A stretch of 64,000 nt of DNA from Wuchereria bancrofti (taxonomy: Eukaryota > Nematoda > Chromadorea > Rhabditida > Onchocercidae). The notes beneath the pieces were generated by a model that did not search any database, had not been told where the DNA came from, and saw nothing but the letters and a program-made list of their open reading frames with translations. The stretch is taken from positions 9,669,334 to 9,733,333 of the forward strand of contig SSBO01000001.1 in the NCBI GenBank assembly GCA_005281725.1. Direction: 5' to 3'. Position numbers and translations under genes: made by a program. How positions within the stretch are numbered: the first letter of the stretch is position 1; every line of letters begins with the position of its first letter. Below are positions 25,101 to 38,200 of the stretch, in pieces.

Positions 25101-28100
25101 AGATTGTGGAATGTACCATAATAACTTAACGGTTTTCTTTTTCTTTTTTTCAAGGTTGTCTACTTTTTCGTGTTTATTTGTTCTGAAGTTTCGAACTGTG
25201 AAGGGTGGGAAAGTTTTTAGGATTTGGCGAAAATTCAAATTTAAAATAATTTGGAAAAAGTAAAAGCTGAGAAATCTCGGGCATTATAGACGAGTTATTC
25301 ACATTTTAATTCGCGCGCATACTGTAAATATATCATAATATTTACCATAATTTGAAATGGATTTTTGTGAATCCTAAAATTAGGCTAGCCGTAAAACGTG
25401 TAATGCGTTAGTTTCTATTCTTGGAGTGTCCGTGGTCGGTCGGTTTTAATACTGAAAGGTTTGATTCAATTGTTCGGCATCTTACTAGTGCAATCCTGGT
25501 ATTTCTCGGGATTTATGAGGTTTTATAATATTTTTGGACGATTCTTATGATACAATTTAGTGCTTTCTCAATATTTCTCTCAGAATCTTCTTAATATCTT
25601 GATTAAATTCCTCAAAGGTACAGTACTGCTGAAGAAATTAACAATTTTCTTCCAGAATTCCAGGAAAAGTTGATTGAGTGCACAAAAATGGTTGCTATTT
25701 CGTTGCCAACAACAATCAGAAACTTTGAAGGTGAAATTAGCCATGTGGTAGTAGCTGGGAATGAAACGTTAACCTTCATTAAACCATCTCAATGGCAAGA
25801 AGAAAGAAAGAAGATCTCCTTAAAATTGCACAGTTTAGCACAATCATTAAAGAAATTCGAGTCGTTATCAGCGGTGAAATCTGGTAAATTCTCATATTAA
25901 AATTATCTAACAATTTATTCATGGTTAAAATTAAGTGAAAATTCAATAAAAAAAAAAATTTCAATATTAGTAAACTTTATATATCATCCGTCGTACGTCT
26001 TGAGATTAGGTCATAAAGCGGTGAAATTCCATAATACTTAAAAGATGGCATTAATCAGTGGTGACAAATAAAATTCGACTTAACTGAGCTTATTACCTTC
26101 AATGTAATTCACTCATTACTGTACATAAAACATAACCAATTTTAATTTTAAGAAACGTTTCATATGATCCCTTTTAAATTGTAAGTGGGCTAATAAATTA
26201 GATGGAAGACTAATGAAAACTTATTAAGCCTATCCAGAGGCTAAACTTTAGAATTTCCATTCTCGTTTAAATAGTAAGACATTGTTTTTTTTGCAAATAT
26301 ACAAAGCATAGTACCATGTATTTTGGTAGAGAACGATGAACCATACCCTTTTCAGGTGAGGTATATATCGCAAATGTAAAAGGTTCACTGGAACGGTCAT
26401 ATATTATTCGAAGACCAACTCCTGATACATATTCTGTAAATTTATCTAAATTTTGTAAATTATCAAGGTCATACATGCGTCTTGCTGATGCTTACGTACT
26501 TAGTTACTTAGATATATTACTCTACATATGTTACATAAGAAGTTAATAATGCATATACTCTGCATGCATCTATTTTATATAAAGTTAAAAAAAAAATGGA
26601 ATTTTATGTTGGCAGATATTAGTTAAAATTTCTAATAATTTATAAATGACCTTGTTTAACTGCACTTGTGTAAATTTCACAGATTTACCTCATTGACAAA
26701 GGCATGCAGTGTGAAGCACAGTTCGATGATATTTATGAATTTCCACAAGAATTGTTGGATTTTGCATTGTTTAGCTGTGTTTGTCCTGTCTTTGTACCAT
26801 CCGCTGAACAACTCAATGTCTATAAAGCTTTCATAGGACACAAGTGCAAGTGTGAAGTGGGTAAGTATCATGACACATGATTGATTTACAGTAGTACTTA
26901 GTTATTTTCTAGGAATGCGAATTGCTAGGAGAAATATGAATACTATAGTGTTTTTAGTTTTTTTTTTAGCTTTAATGTTTAGGTCTATATACAATCCAAG
27001 GTAGAAACAACTAAATTGACTATACAGTGTGTTGTTTGGCAAAGGAAGGTGTAGCTGAATTATAGTTGAAAATTTGACAGTGGCTTTAAATATTCACTAG
27101 AGTATAAACCTTTTTCAATGCTAATTTTTTTCTCCTAGGGCTTCTTTATATCGCCAAATACACCGACCGAACTAGTGTATTTACCTGTGTTCCGGCATCA
27201 TTAATGTAGTACTCTAGTATAACTAAACTTCTTACCCTATAACCAACTTTTTTTTCAGTAAATTTGTTAGAACATCACGAAACACTGCACCCCTTGCATG
27301 ACCAAAGTCCTTCGAGGAGTCAGTTCATAGCTCTTATCAGCGACATGACAAAACGTTAGGAGCTGCTTGTTAATAGGAGAATGTTAATCATGCTGCATTG
27401 GCATTATTAATTTCTCTTTGAATATTTTCTCTCTAGAAACCATATCAAGATCATTCGTCGTGTTGGGTTATGTTCGTGGTCGGTTATTGGTGGAAAATGG
27501 TGACTTTTATAAAGATTTACAAGACATTGTTTGTGGAGGTCTGACAATTGGAGTGAACAATTTCGGTAAAGCGGAAGAGATTGTTTTTTTTTTATGTGTT
27601 ACAGTATAATTAATATTTCATGGCTTTCACCTCTAAAATCTTAAAAAGAAAGTTCGACTTGGAACTTGTTAGTTATGCATTGTTTCTCTCGATTCTGATT
27701 AACATATAAATCAATTATCTTCTGTTTCTTTCTCGAAGTATTGATCTCTGTCTATTTGAAGCTAAACGATCCAATACACCAGCTAAGATACGTGAAGGAG
27801 ATACAGTTTCATGGACAGCCAGTGGACAGCGAGACAGTTCCAACAGCGAACTCACTTATCGTTGTTCTTCTACGGAAGAGGTGAAAAACTTCAAATTTGA
27901 AATCTTCTGATTTGGATAGATTTTGAATGTATACTGGAAAGAATTAAGTGAATTTCTTTGTCTAGCATTATTTTGGACCTTAGTTATTTACGTTCACCAT
28001 TTACTCTAAAATTCTCAACTTCAGACCTAATGTACTAATTAATCCGGAAAAACTTTAGGTTGCGCAAAGGACACGAATCGTTGGTTGTGCTCCACGCAGA

Positions 28101-31100
28101 AGAATGTCTGTCGCGTCAAAAAAGATCAAATGCGGCCAGCAGGGTAGTATTGCTTTGTTTTTAGCGCAAAAATATCTTCTACTGGTTGATTGCCGAAAAT
28201 ATTCTGAAAGCCGACCTTAGTCGTACATTGCACCAAATTTTAAAGTTATGTTTTGTTTCAGGAAGTTGTGTGGATGCTGAATTACGTACTGAATATGAAA
28301 TGGTAAAGGTGAAAATTCTTAAAAATCCTGCTCCTTGAAATCTGCTATTTTCTATTTCAATATTATGTATATTTCATTAGGCTCAAGCACTGTTCACACA
28401 AACAGCGTTCAAGCAGTACAAACCTGATGTGATTCCAACAATGGTCAATGTTCGATTCGATAAGAAAGATCGAGTATTGGATAGATTTTGGGTTGTCAAC
28501 AAGAGCATATTTTCAACTGTTGAAAGGGTTAATTATTCATAGATTTCTTTCTACGACACTCGACTACAGTGTCGTATTTTGCTATAATTATCTCATTTCT
28601 AATTTTTAGTGTAGAAAGACAGTATACGGTAAACATAATTCAGTTTTTCCTAAAGTTTGCTTCTGTCCTGTATGGATTACTGAACTATTTACTAAAGTTA
28701 TTTTTAGGTATTGAAAGAAAGCGCCAGAAAGATAACAGGGTTCCCAGTGCTACGTCAATCATTAGATGACGATGTCCTAATGAGAAAAATACCATGTGTA
28801 GTGCGTACCCGAGCTGAAAGTGCTTACAAAGCCTACTACCGTGCAGTCCCTTCTCGATTCGATGCACGCACAAAGAGGTATTTAATGCGGGAAATTAAAA
28901 TAACTAATCCATTCATAAGTTTATTTTCTGATAGTAGGACCAAGAAGTTAAATTCCCCGCCATATTTGCAGTTTTTAATATATTTTAGATGTTCAATTTT
29001 CTTAGTGGATTTTGGTTGGTTCAAATGGGTACTCGCTAAAGATGTCATCGATATATCCGCCATGGATAAGGTCAGTTAAAATATTCAACAATTGCATATG
29101 GATGATCAGCGATCATTTATTATGTATATGTCCTATGATTGTCACACTGCAGTCACATTATATGTTTTTTTTTTTTTTGTTTTTTATATAATAATTTATT
29201 TTGTTGAAGTCTAATCCAATTCGGAATCTGCCAGTAGCAATGATACATTGTCAAGAGGATGTGACCAGTGTGCTACACGCTAAGGTCAATATTTTAATAC
29301 TTTAAAGCAGATTTGAACTCGATAAGTTGTTGGGTTTAATCTTGTTAACTTTTTTAATACTCTAACTTTAACATTGAAAAGCTTGTTTTATTGAATTATT
29401 AAACAGTCTTAAGAGATTTTGGATATTATCGGAGTTTTACAGAATCTCTCAAAGGGAGCAGATTGCTATATGAGAGTGAAGGGATCCCTGATTCAAGATG
29501 TATATTTGGTTGATTTATTGGAAACTGGCAGCACTGTGAACGATCTTCTGACCGGTGTGGTTAATGGTTATCGTTAATTATTTCTTTTCCAGTAGTAATT
29601 TAATTTATTTCATACATTCACTTTTGAGTTAATTAGGGACAGGATCCTACAGGTGGTATGGGAGATATTGACGGGATTTCTTCAAGCAAGAATTTGGCCA
29701 ATGAAACCTATGGGCGACAATTGATGACATCGATGATGTTGGGAACGTTGAATACTGCGAATCGTGATCTGACGCAACCTCGGCACACCTGGTACTTTGC
29801 AATTTTTTCTGAGTATCATGTTATCTCTGTTTATGACACTGATTTCTTTTTTTTTTTTATGATAAGCGGATTTGCTATGTGAAGATAATGCTTGTGCAGA
29901 TTTAATTGCAACTGAATAGGATTCCGGATTTTCTTTTTATGCTGTTTTCACGCAATATTAATTCAGGCCATTTTATTCTCCACCAATGTTTCCGATGATA
30001 ATGCCAGTAGCTTTACCAGTGATGGTACCAGTGCCAGTTCCGAACGCAAATTTGCCAGCCATTGGACATGAACAAATCCTGAATTATCAAAATTCACAAA
30101 TAAGAAATATAGAAAACACCTATGATCCTCAAAATGATGTTCAGGATTCGACGCGTTTCCGAAATTATGTCGATGAAAGGTAGAACTAATTTACCTAAAC
30201 TTCCTTTTTTTTTTTGGTGTGGTATATCACTGTCGTTGCAGAATTTATCTTATTTCATCTTAACTAATGGATTAATAAATTAGATAATTGCATCATACTG
30301 ATTTATTATTCAAATTATGCTTATGATTCAGCTTATCCGTCCTCTAAATTGATAAACTATTCTGGTGAAGCTTTCTATTAAAGTTTTCATTTACAGATTC
30401 CAGGACAGTAATTCACAACATATACACGAAGAATGTTATGGCAGCGATTTGCCGGTAGGAAGTAGACTTGGTTTTATGTCGTGCAGCAGGGCAGGGAATT
30501 CTCTTAATGAAGGTAAGTTACGGTTACGCTGTAGCTGCAAGAAGATCGGTGTTACGTTCTGATTCGGAATTTCAAAAATTGAATTTCGGAATAAAGATTC
30601 TGTTTAACAGATTCAGAAAGGATTTTCCTCAGAGAAGGGCTCGCAGGTAAGAATTTTTAGGTAATGATAGCTTATCCTGGGAGTTGGCATCAAGACTTGT
30701 AAAAGATTATCGCATGTTGCGGAGAAGTAAGAGATGTTCATTAGGGTTTTTAATGATTCACAAAATGTTTGAAATGCTTGTTTTTGGTGCGCTTCAATTC
30801 TTGGTTATGCCGAGATTGTCACACAGAAAAACGGCTTCAACATTATTAGCGATTAATTTGACAGATTCGAACCAAAGATAATGTCATAACAATCTTGTTA
30901 AACAAAAGATTCTGTTAATGGAGCTGATTAGTATTTTTGCAGACTTGGATAGTAATTCGCACAGAGTAAGATTGACAAGTTGGGAAAAGGTCATAATTTA
31001 TTTTTTTCCTATCATTACAAATAAACGATTAATAGTTGATAGCTTCTTCAAACTTGGTTTTATTTTAATTTTGCTGAATTATGAAGTTTGTTTGGGTATT

Positions 31101-31277
31101 GGTAAGTGGCATAATTTGTCAGCACATATACCCACATAGTTCGTTAGATATGAAATTTTTCATTTTGTCAATGTTTTTAATGTCTAATTTTAGGCCGTTG
31201 CTGCAGATCGTGCATTTCGAGCACAGGCGGGAGAAAAAACTTCCCACGAAGATGATGAATCGAATCAACTTACATAA
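22183..31277 (+). CDS. Tudor-domain protein (two extended Tudor domains), multi-exon
   Basis: Proposed exons: 22183-22304, 22586-22709, 22880-23134, 23450-23659, 24024-(24069 or 24179), [25581-25617], 25656-25883, 26356-26435, 26683-26860, 27437-27565, 27762-27880, 28059-28143, 28262-28302, 28381-28527, 28708-28877, 28989-29070, 29210-29284, 29443-29556, 29637-29791, 29967-30179, 30397-30512, 30611-30646, 30943-30989, 31194-31277. From 25656 on, every phase matches. Tudor 1 (25656-26860) has GEISHVVVAG, then GEVYIANVKG..., IYLIDKG and YEFPQELL. Tudor 2 (28708-29284) has FLVDFGWFKWV and IRNLPVAMIHC. A Pro/Met/Val-rich linker follows (29967-30050). Tudor domains bind methylated arginine or lysine; nematode multi-Tudor proteins such as EKL-1 and RSD-6 act in small-RNA pathways. 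That role is inference here and no ortholog is claimed. The N-terminal exons are not recognisable and could be a separate gene stopping at 24185. Without them the Tudor part starts at ATG 25688 (688 residues). Confidence 0.7.
22461..22552 (+). pseudogene. Decayed partial copy of Tudor-gene exon 2 within intron 1
   Basis: This stretch is nearly identical to 22639-22730, the end of proposed exon 2 plus its donor. Both contain AAAATAAATGCCATAAAAGA and AACCTCCTTTTTTGATAAAG. In this copy the donor GTGAGT reads GTTAGT, and the frame that would match exon 2 meets a TAA upstream. It could be a dead or alternative exon. Confidence 0.6.
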
Positions 31278-31859
31278 GCTTTATATATATGTCCTTTACG
31301 TGTGATTTTAATATAAAGCTCCAACATAATTCTGAATATTTTAAAAAGGGGAATGTAAAGATTTTAATCAAAATGAACATAATCAGTATTACTTGAAATC
31401 ATCTTTTGTTTCTGTGCTTTTTATAGACTTTTTTTTTTGCACGTTACTTGTTTCCAATCTTACACCTTCGAAGCTTAAGTTCTTCGTTTTTGCCATGCAT
31501 TCATGACTTAGTACTTCTAATTCAGCTTTAGTTTTTGAAAGTATTGAAGAATGTGCATGTCTCACTTTTTTTTTCTCTGAAAGTTCATGTTATTGTTTTC
31601 TTTCGTAGGGTGATTACTACTAAAAATTTTCAAATTAATGGTATACAATACAAGTTTTTATGGAAACTTTTGAGCATTGTTCCGAAAAAGGTGGTGAAAA
31701 AGTAGAGTTTTGTCTTTCATGAATTCAAAGTTTATTATTCAATAAAAGATGTTAAAAAAGGATACGGTGTTGTTCGTTTCGTTTACAGTATTAAAGGTTA
31801 ACCTCACTGAGGATGATCTTTTCCTGAAGTATTTGCTTTGATTCATCGTTAATTGATAT

Positions 31860-31906
31860 ACAAAATTACAGCAAATGCAATAACTTTGCATTTGCTGTAA
31901 TTTTGT
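31860..31906. other. Perfect 21-bp inverted repeat with 5-nt loop
   Basis: The left arm 31860-31880 (starts ACAAAATTACAGC) is exactly complementary to 31886-31906 (ends GCTGTAATTTTGT), with loop TAACT. Transcripts from either strand would fold into a very stable hairpin for such A+T-rich DNA. Confidence 0.9.
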
Positions 31907-32681
31907 CTCAGTCTCTATTAAACAAAAGATTTTGAGCAGATTCAGAAATCAAAAATGGATGTTATTATGAATAGTACTGATAATAACGGAATACAAGACA
32001 GAAGTTTATTTGATATTTATCAAAATAACAAATTATTCTTTTTAGATTTCATTAGCTTATATGTTAAGATAAAGTGTTGCAAAGAGGTTTAGAGAAAGAC
32101 ACATTTGCAGCGAGAAATATATTACTTTGATGACGAGATATTTCTAACATTTTGTCTTTAATTTAGATTTTCCCTAATGTCTTTTCAAAAATGAGCAAAT
32201 ATAACAATGAAAAAAGAAAAAATAGATGACATTTAGAATGTTAGACTTCATTAAAATGGTTGTCTTCATAAACAAATTAGAATAATTTTTTAATCCTTGG
32301 TGTGATAGTGAGAAAATTATATGATAACAACGAGTTCCGAAATAGGGAATGATTGACTTATTTTTAAGCTCTCAATGAATGGGATGATAATTTAGCTTAA
32401 ATAATCGTTTAATGGAATAGTAGTTATGAAAATTTCATATGGAAAAACAAGTATTACGGTTTATTTTTTAATTCAAATATTTAGACTATAATGTTTGTGT
32501 AATACTTTATGTTAATATGATTTATTTGTGATATGTGTAATACTTTATGTTACTACAATTTATTACGTTAATTTTTTCATATTTTCTATTGCTGTCTTTT
32601 CAACTGATAGAATGATTCAGCTAAAATATTTGCATTTCTCACATTTATTTTTCCGATTCATCATCAAAATAAATTGTTTCA

Positions 32682-32688
32682 TTTTTAG
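32682..32688 (+). other. Likely trans-splice acceptor of IMMP1
   Basis: A good TTTTTAG acceptor with an upstream T-rich tract lies 30 bp before the IMMP1 ATG, and no coding exon is seen upstream. Confidence 0.4.
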
Positions 32689-32718
32689 ATTTGTAACGCA
32701 TAAATTCCTGCAAATGGT

Positions 32719-33558
32719 ATGTTATTTGGGAAACTATTAAATTGGCGTTTGATCCGAAATTTCGGCTATTTCTATTGTGCTTCATATGCTCTGGGTCGTC
32801 ATGTAGGTGAATTAGTGATATGTTCAGGACCATCGATGCATCCAACAATACAGGATGGTGATTTGGTAGGTATTCCTCCACTGTATCTTTCATTCATTGG
32901 TTCGTAGAGCTATAATGCTAAATTTGCTGAGAGTTTCCGTATTTGTTGATTAATGAACTGGAATGTAATTCTTTTCGATAGCTTTTTAATGATTAAGTGT
33001 TGGGTTTGTTTTGTTTTAAAATGACCAATCCAAAATTTAATATTTTAAATCTCTTATCTTTAACTTATCTAATATTTTCTTTTGTATTTCTGTGTTTAAT
33101 GTATGCAAATTTATGATTTGCATTATCTTCATTCCATTCTGATAATATATTGTTATTCTTAATTTGAATGCTGCTGTTATTTGTTACAAAATGAGGAGAG
33201 AGATTAAATAGTGAAATTACAGGTGATCGCTGAGCGACTGAGTATCCATTTGCGTAACTTACGACGTGGCGATATTGTTGGCGCTTTGGCACCTCATGAT
33301 TCGAGGGAAATGCTTTGTAAACGTTTAACGGCTATGGAGCATGATATAGTGACAAATTGTTATTTGTTACCGAATGGGGTAATTCCACGGGGACATATAT
33401 ACTTGGAAGGTGATAATGCGGTAGTTTCTACCGACTCTCGGGTCTTTGGTCCAGTACCGGCCGGCCTGGTACAAGTTCGTCTGATACTTAGGGTATGGCC
33501 ATTGTCAAGGGCTGGATGGTTATCAACACATTGGTTTTGGGAGAAACCAAATAAGTAA
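32719..33558 (+). CDS. IMMP1L: Mitochondrial inner membrane peptidase subunit 1 (IMP1/IMMP1L, S26 family)
   Basis: Exons 32719-32865 and 33223-33558 join in phase to 160 residues (human IMMP1L is about 166). This is a signal-peptidase-I-type serine protease that removes sorting peptides from proteins delivered to the intermembrane space. A short hydrophobic N-terminal stretch would anchor it in the inner membrane. The nucleophile motif CSGPSMHPT puts Ser at residue 39. The catalytic Lys is residue 82 in MLCKRL. The box E-type region YLEGDN...STDSR.FGPVP is intact, so the enzyme looks active. The intron separates the Ser and Lys halves. An earlier in-register ATG at 32714 is out of frame, so 32719 is the start. 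An AATAAA lies at 33982-33987. The next gene on the same strand starts 1.7 kb away; no operon link is evident. Confidence 0.93.
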
Positions 33559-35260
33559 TTGATTTAGTTGTATAGGTTTTTTAAGGCCTTTTTTGGTCGA
33601 AATTTCTGATCGTATGGATTTTCCTTTGTTTGAAACTGTAATATGCTACGCTTTTTACATATGGTTGAATGACGGATTTTGTATTTCTGTCAAGTATTTG
33701 TGAAAATAGTTTAAAAAAAAAAGAAAAAATTAATTAGAAGTGCTACTGATGTGGGCATGACAATAAATATCTGCAAGTATTAACAACATAAAGCTATTTT
33801 TTTTTTACAATCATTCACAACAGAAGTATGCACATAAGATATTCTATTGCTTTTTCTGTAAATACATAAAGAGTTTGTTGATTGCTTACAGAATAATGTA
33901 TGTCACTTTCTTTTCTTGCAAAAATATGCTACTTCTCAGCCTTATACTTTAATTGTCACATTGTAATAATACGTAAATACGAATAAAAACTTTCAAGTGC
34001 TAAAGTTTGAAGCTAGTAGAGAATGTTAATGGAAGTGAGTACGGGAGATAATTCAGCAATTAAGTGATAACAAATGACAAAGTGATGTATTTTCTATAAA
34101 ATTTATAAATGCCAGAAGTATTTCACATTTACACTTTTCCATTCTCATTGATTTAAACAATTGCAAAAAATCATCAAAATTTCGAATCCGTTAGAAATAT
34201 CTGACGTATTTCCGCTTTCCATTTTGTTTTAATTTGAATAACTCCAAAAAAAATTATCGAAAAAAAATTAATTCCAAATTTATCATCGAACAAACAATTT
34301 GCGATGGTATTTTTATTTCAGAGAGTTTGCAAGAATGAAATATTGAAAGGTTTGTTATCTTGAAATGAGCATTGATGTAGTGAAATGTAAAATGAGAATA
34401 CAAAGTGGTAAATGAGGTAAGGGAGAGAGAGAGAGAGAGAGGGAGGGAGAGGCAAATTATAAGAATGCAACAGAGTTAGTCGATAGCAGTGGAGTAGTAA
34501 TATCCATCGACGTGTTTGGAATCATAAGTTTTGCATTGTGATCTTAATTTATTACGTTATCGCCATGGTAACGGGCCGCCTGTAGTACGTGGAAGCGGGC
34601 GTAATAATGGCAGTACGTGTTGACGTGTTAGTTTCCACGTAAATGGGAATGCTTTAATAATATCCATTCTACCTTAATGATATTATAGTTATCGCTTCTA
34701 TTAGTCTAACTTTTATTTTAATAAATTTTGCCTGTTCACCTGATTGTTATATTTATTTATAGAATTAACTGATATTATTATTGCTAATATTATTATTCAT
34801 TATTGTAGTCGAAAATTTGTTTCGCATGTACTTTTGATATCGCACTGTTTGGATCATTGTAAGAGTTAGTGAAGCGTTTTTCTTTTTTAATGTATGTTTC
34901 GATTTTTAATATGATTTTTTGAAATTACTTCATTTCCTTTCTAGTTTTTGGTATTCCTTCTAAATAAACGTTTCAGATACAAATTTTCCACCAATCCTTA
35001 CTTTTTTCTCACTTGTTTCTGGAAAATCATTGCATATTTGTGGCTAAAATTCCAATGCATCATATAATAATGTGATTGTTACGATATTTGTAATCAGTTT
35101 GTGAGTTTTCATTTCTTTCTCATAAACAGTCTATCAACGTCTTTGTTTTTGCGTAAGATAAGATACATACTGAATTTATTTCTAATGTAACAGCAAAATT
35201 TTTAAGGTAAAACTAACCATATATCTTTGCTGTTGTGAAATTAAACTGCAAGGTGAATCT
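33559..35260. other. Intergenic region upstream of GBF1
   Basis: Mostly A+T-rich and non-coding. It has a GA tract at 34421-34450 and, directly after it, an unusually G+C-rich patch (about 34555-34640) with several ACGTG/CACGTA motifs and an X-box-like site. This patch is the best promoter candidate for GBF1. Confidence 0.5.
34559..34572 (+). promoter_or_regulatory. X-box-like palindrome in G+C-rich patch
   Basis: ATCGCCATGGTAAC fits RYYNYYWTRRNRAC. It lies about 690 bp before the GBF1 start, which is far for a ciliary X-box, and GBF1 is a housekeeping Golgi factor. It may be an RFX site or a chance CCATGG palindrome inside a promoter. Confidence 0.3.
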
Positions 35261-38200
35261 ATGGCGGTGAATGGTTTGTACGTAGTTCAAGGTGAAGCTA
35301 ATGCTGTGGTAGCATTGTTGAAGAAAGCACACCGAAATTGGTCCCATCATCAGCAACAGATCCATTTAGGACATTCATTGCTTGATGAAACTGATCCATT
35401 GTTAAGGAATTTCGCAGATTTAAGGGATGTTTTCAATTCCGTAAGTTTTTTTTTTTTTCTAAATCTCACTAAACTGAATTCCTATTTTAAATATTTTCCA
35501 GTTTAAACTGGCCAATAGAAGATTGCAGTATCAAATTCATTTCTTCTTCCACTTTATGCACTCATTACATTTTTACTTTTATTGGCGAAAGAGCAGTAGG
35601 CTTTATTTTGAATGTTTCTGGTTGTTTGGACTTCTTTATCTGCATAAAAACCGAAATAAAAGAATAAAAATTGATGGAGGAATGATAATTGAATATAGTG
35701 TTAGCCTGTATTTTCTAATTTCTGTGCTTCCTTCATCCTCTCTCTTTCATTTTTTCTCTGCTGATCACTTATCATTATCGTTCTTTTTATAGCCTTCCTG
35801 GGATCAATTATAACTCATTTTTTAATTGCACACCAACGATTAAAACATCCGTAAAGTCGGCATTACGGTATTTTGTGCTTAAAATAGCGAGTGCTTTTTG
35901 TCTTCGTTAAATTTTGTATCCATAAATGGAAATAATTTTAATAGAATCAAAAATATTTTAAATTCTTTTTAAGTGTAAATATTATAATTAAGGTAAACGA
36001 TTTATCGGATATGAATCCAGACACATATCTAAGTCCATTTCTGGATGTGATACGTTCTGATCAAACCAATGGTCCAGTAACGGCACAGGCTCTGTCATCC
36101 GTTGCTAAATTTCTTAGTTATGGATTAATTGATAGTTCAAGGTTATTTTCTACTTTCCATTCTAATGAGTTCAGTTTTTGTAAAATTTTCCCAATTCTAT
36201 GATTTGTAAGGTTTTCTTACTGTCGATTTTCAAACGTTGTAAATATTATAGTATCAAAGCATCAAATGCAGTAGAAAATATTGCGGATGCCGTAACGCAT
36301 GCGAAATTTATTGGTAGTGCTGACAGTGGTAGAGATGAAGTTGTTCTGTTAAAAATTCTTCAGGTTATTTGAATTTATGGTTTTCTTAGGAAAATTTTCA
36401 ATCCTTTACTATTTTTGATAGTAGTGGAAGTTCTGCTGTAAGTAGCTTCATTATTAATGATAAATGAATTATTTTTCAATCCTCCCACTTAATATAATGA
36501 GTTGGATTGTTTCCATTTCAAGCAATAAAAATTGTGAAGGCTTTATTATGGCTGTTTAAAACTTCAGCAACTTCACGATTTTTATTTATTTCTTCAGGTG
36601 TTGCGTACTCTTTTGCTTACACCAGTTGGGCGATTATTATCCAATGAAAGCGTTTGCGAAATGATGCAAAGTTGCTTTCGGATCAGTTTTGAACCTGCTT
36701 TGAGTGAACTGTTACGTGAAGTTGCTGAAGCTACCTTATCAGATATGACGCAGCTATTGTTCACAAGGCTACCTACATTTCAAGAAGATATTCGTCATCC
36801 TTACATTCGAAAACTAGTATGATCTTTCGAACTTATATCGTTTATTAAGTATCTTCAGATTTCTCGTTATAAAATACATGTCTGATTTTAATGTAATGAC
36901 TGATTTTGAAATCAGAATTGTTGATGGCATCCAGAGATGATTTTTTCATCCTTAGCCTGACAGAATTAAGTTGTTTTGTTTGTTCTGTTGTATGCCTTGA
37001 TAATATGTGAATAGACTAACTCGTCTTTTTTTGACTTCAAAAATGTTATCGAGAAACTGGAAAGGATTTTAATTTTAGCGGTTTAACTTAAAACAATTTT
37101 TCTGCACCCTCTCGATAATGAAATGTAATTTCAGTTTCTATTTTCCAGGTGAAACGTGCTGGTCATTTAGCAGGAAAGAGAAAGAAACGAAAAACTTACT
37201 TTAATGATATTGTAAAGAATGAGAAAGGGGAAAAAGATAGCACTGGAAGCAATATCCCAGCGCCTCGACAAGTTAGATAACTTTCATTTCATCCCTTTTT
37301 AATATTTGAAATGTTGGAATGAACATTAAGAATATCTTTTCATTCAATGTTTCTTTCCCCTATGATTTAGACTGCTTATAAACTTCTGAAACTGGATATT
37401 CTTAATTAATATCGACTTTTTTCACCATTGCACAACCGAATTTAATCGAAGGAACATGTTGCTTTGATACAGGAAGAAAATTGCCAAGAAAGTGGTTACA
37501 GCATTGGATCACCACAAAACGCTGGTCTGTCAAATTCGATTGAAGTAATACCACTTCTGCAGAGTAATGGTGATAGAAAGTTGAAGAGTGATAATTCTCA
37601 AGCTACTATTATCGATAAAGCAAAAAAAAGTAAATTTGTAAAATATTTAAAATATCCAAAATATTAATGAGACGTTCTGTCTGTCTTTACTGCTTATCAC
37701 CAAGGAAGGAGTGCTGTGGAAAAAAAAAAGTGCAACGTCGAAATATATATCCTGTCGAAAAGTAGGTGATTACTCCGAGAATCTTGGAGAAACCTAAAAA
37801 TTTCTAATTTATAGAATTTTTTTTTAATGCATTACATGATCTCTCATTTTGTGATTCATTTAGAACTAAAGTCAATTACTGAACTTGAAATTCAATTATC
37901 TCGTTACTTTCTGAATGGGATCACTGAATTTGGAGAAGTTAAATTGTTTTTTTTTTTTTTTAATGTTACAGCTAGTATCGTTTCTCACCAACATTTAACG
38001 GAGCGGTCCGAATCTGTTGAATGTTATGATAACGCTATTGTTTCTAAGTTATCAGGAGAACATCCCGAAGCAATAAGACCTGATTCAGACGATGGTATTG
38101 TACCAGATAATGATGATGTCAGTTACAGACTGTTTCTCTCGAAATGTTATTGATTTTTAATGTTTCAGTTATATGTTAGGCAGGACAATCTATAGTAAGG

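Larger units (their letters stand above)
31278..32718. other. Intergenic region, Tudor gene to IMMP1
   Basis: A+T-rich with no coding exon recognised. A possible poly(A) signal AATAAA lies at 31741. The perfect hairpin at 31860-31906 and a likely trans-splice acceptor at 32682-32688 are listed separately. Confidence 0.6.

Noticed and set aside
26267..26476. Minus-strand open frame over Tudor exons
   Set aside because: It is the antisense shadow of the in-phase Tudor exon 26356-26435.
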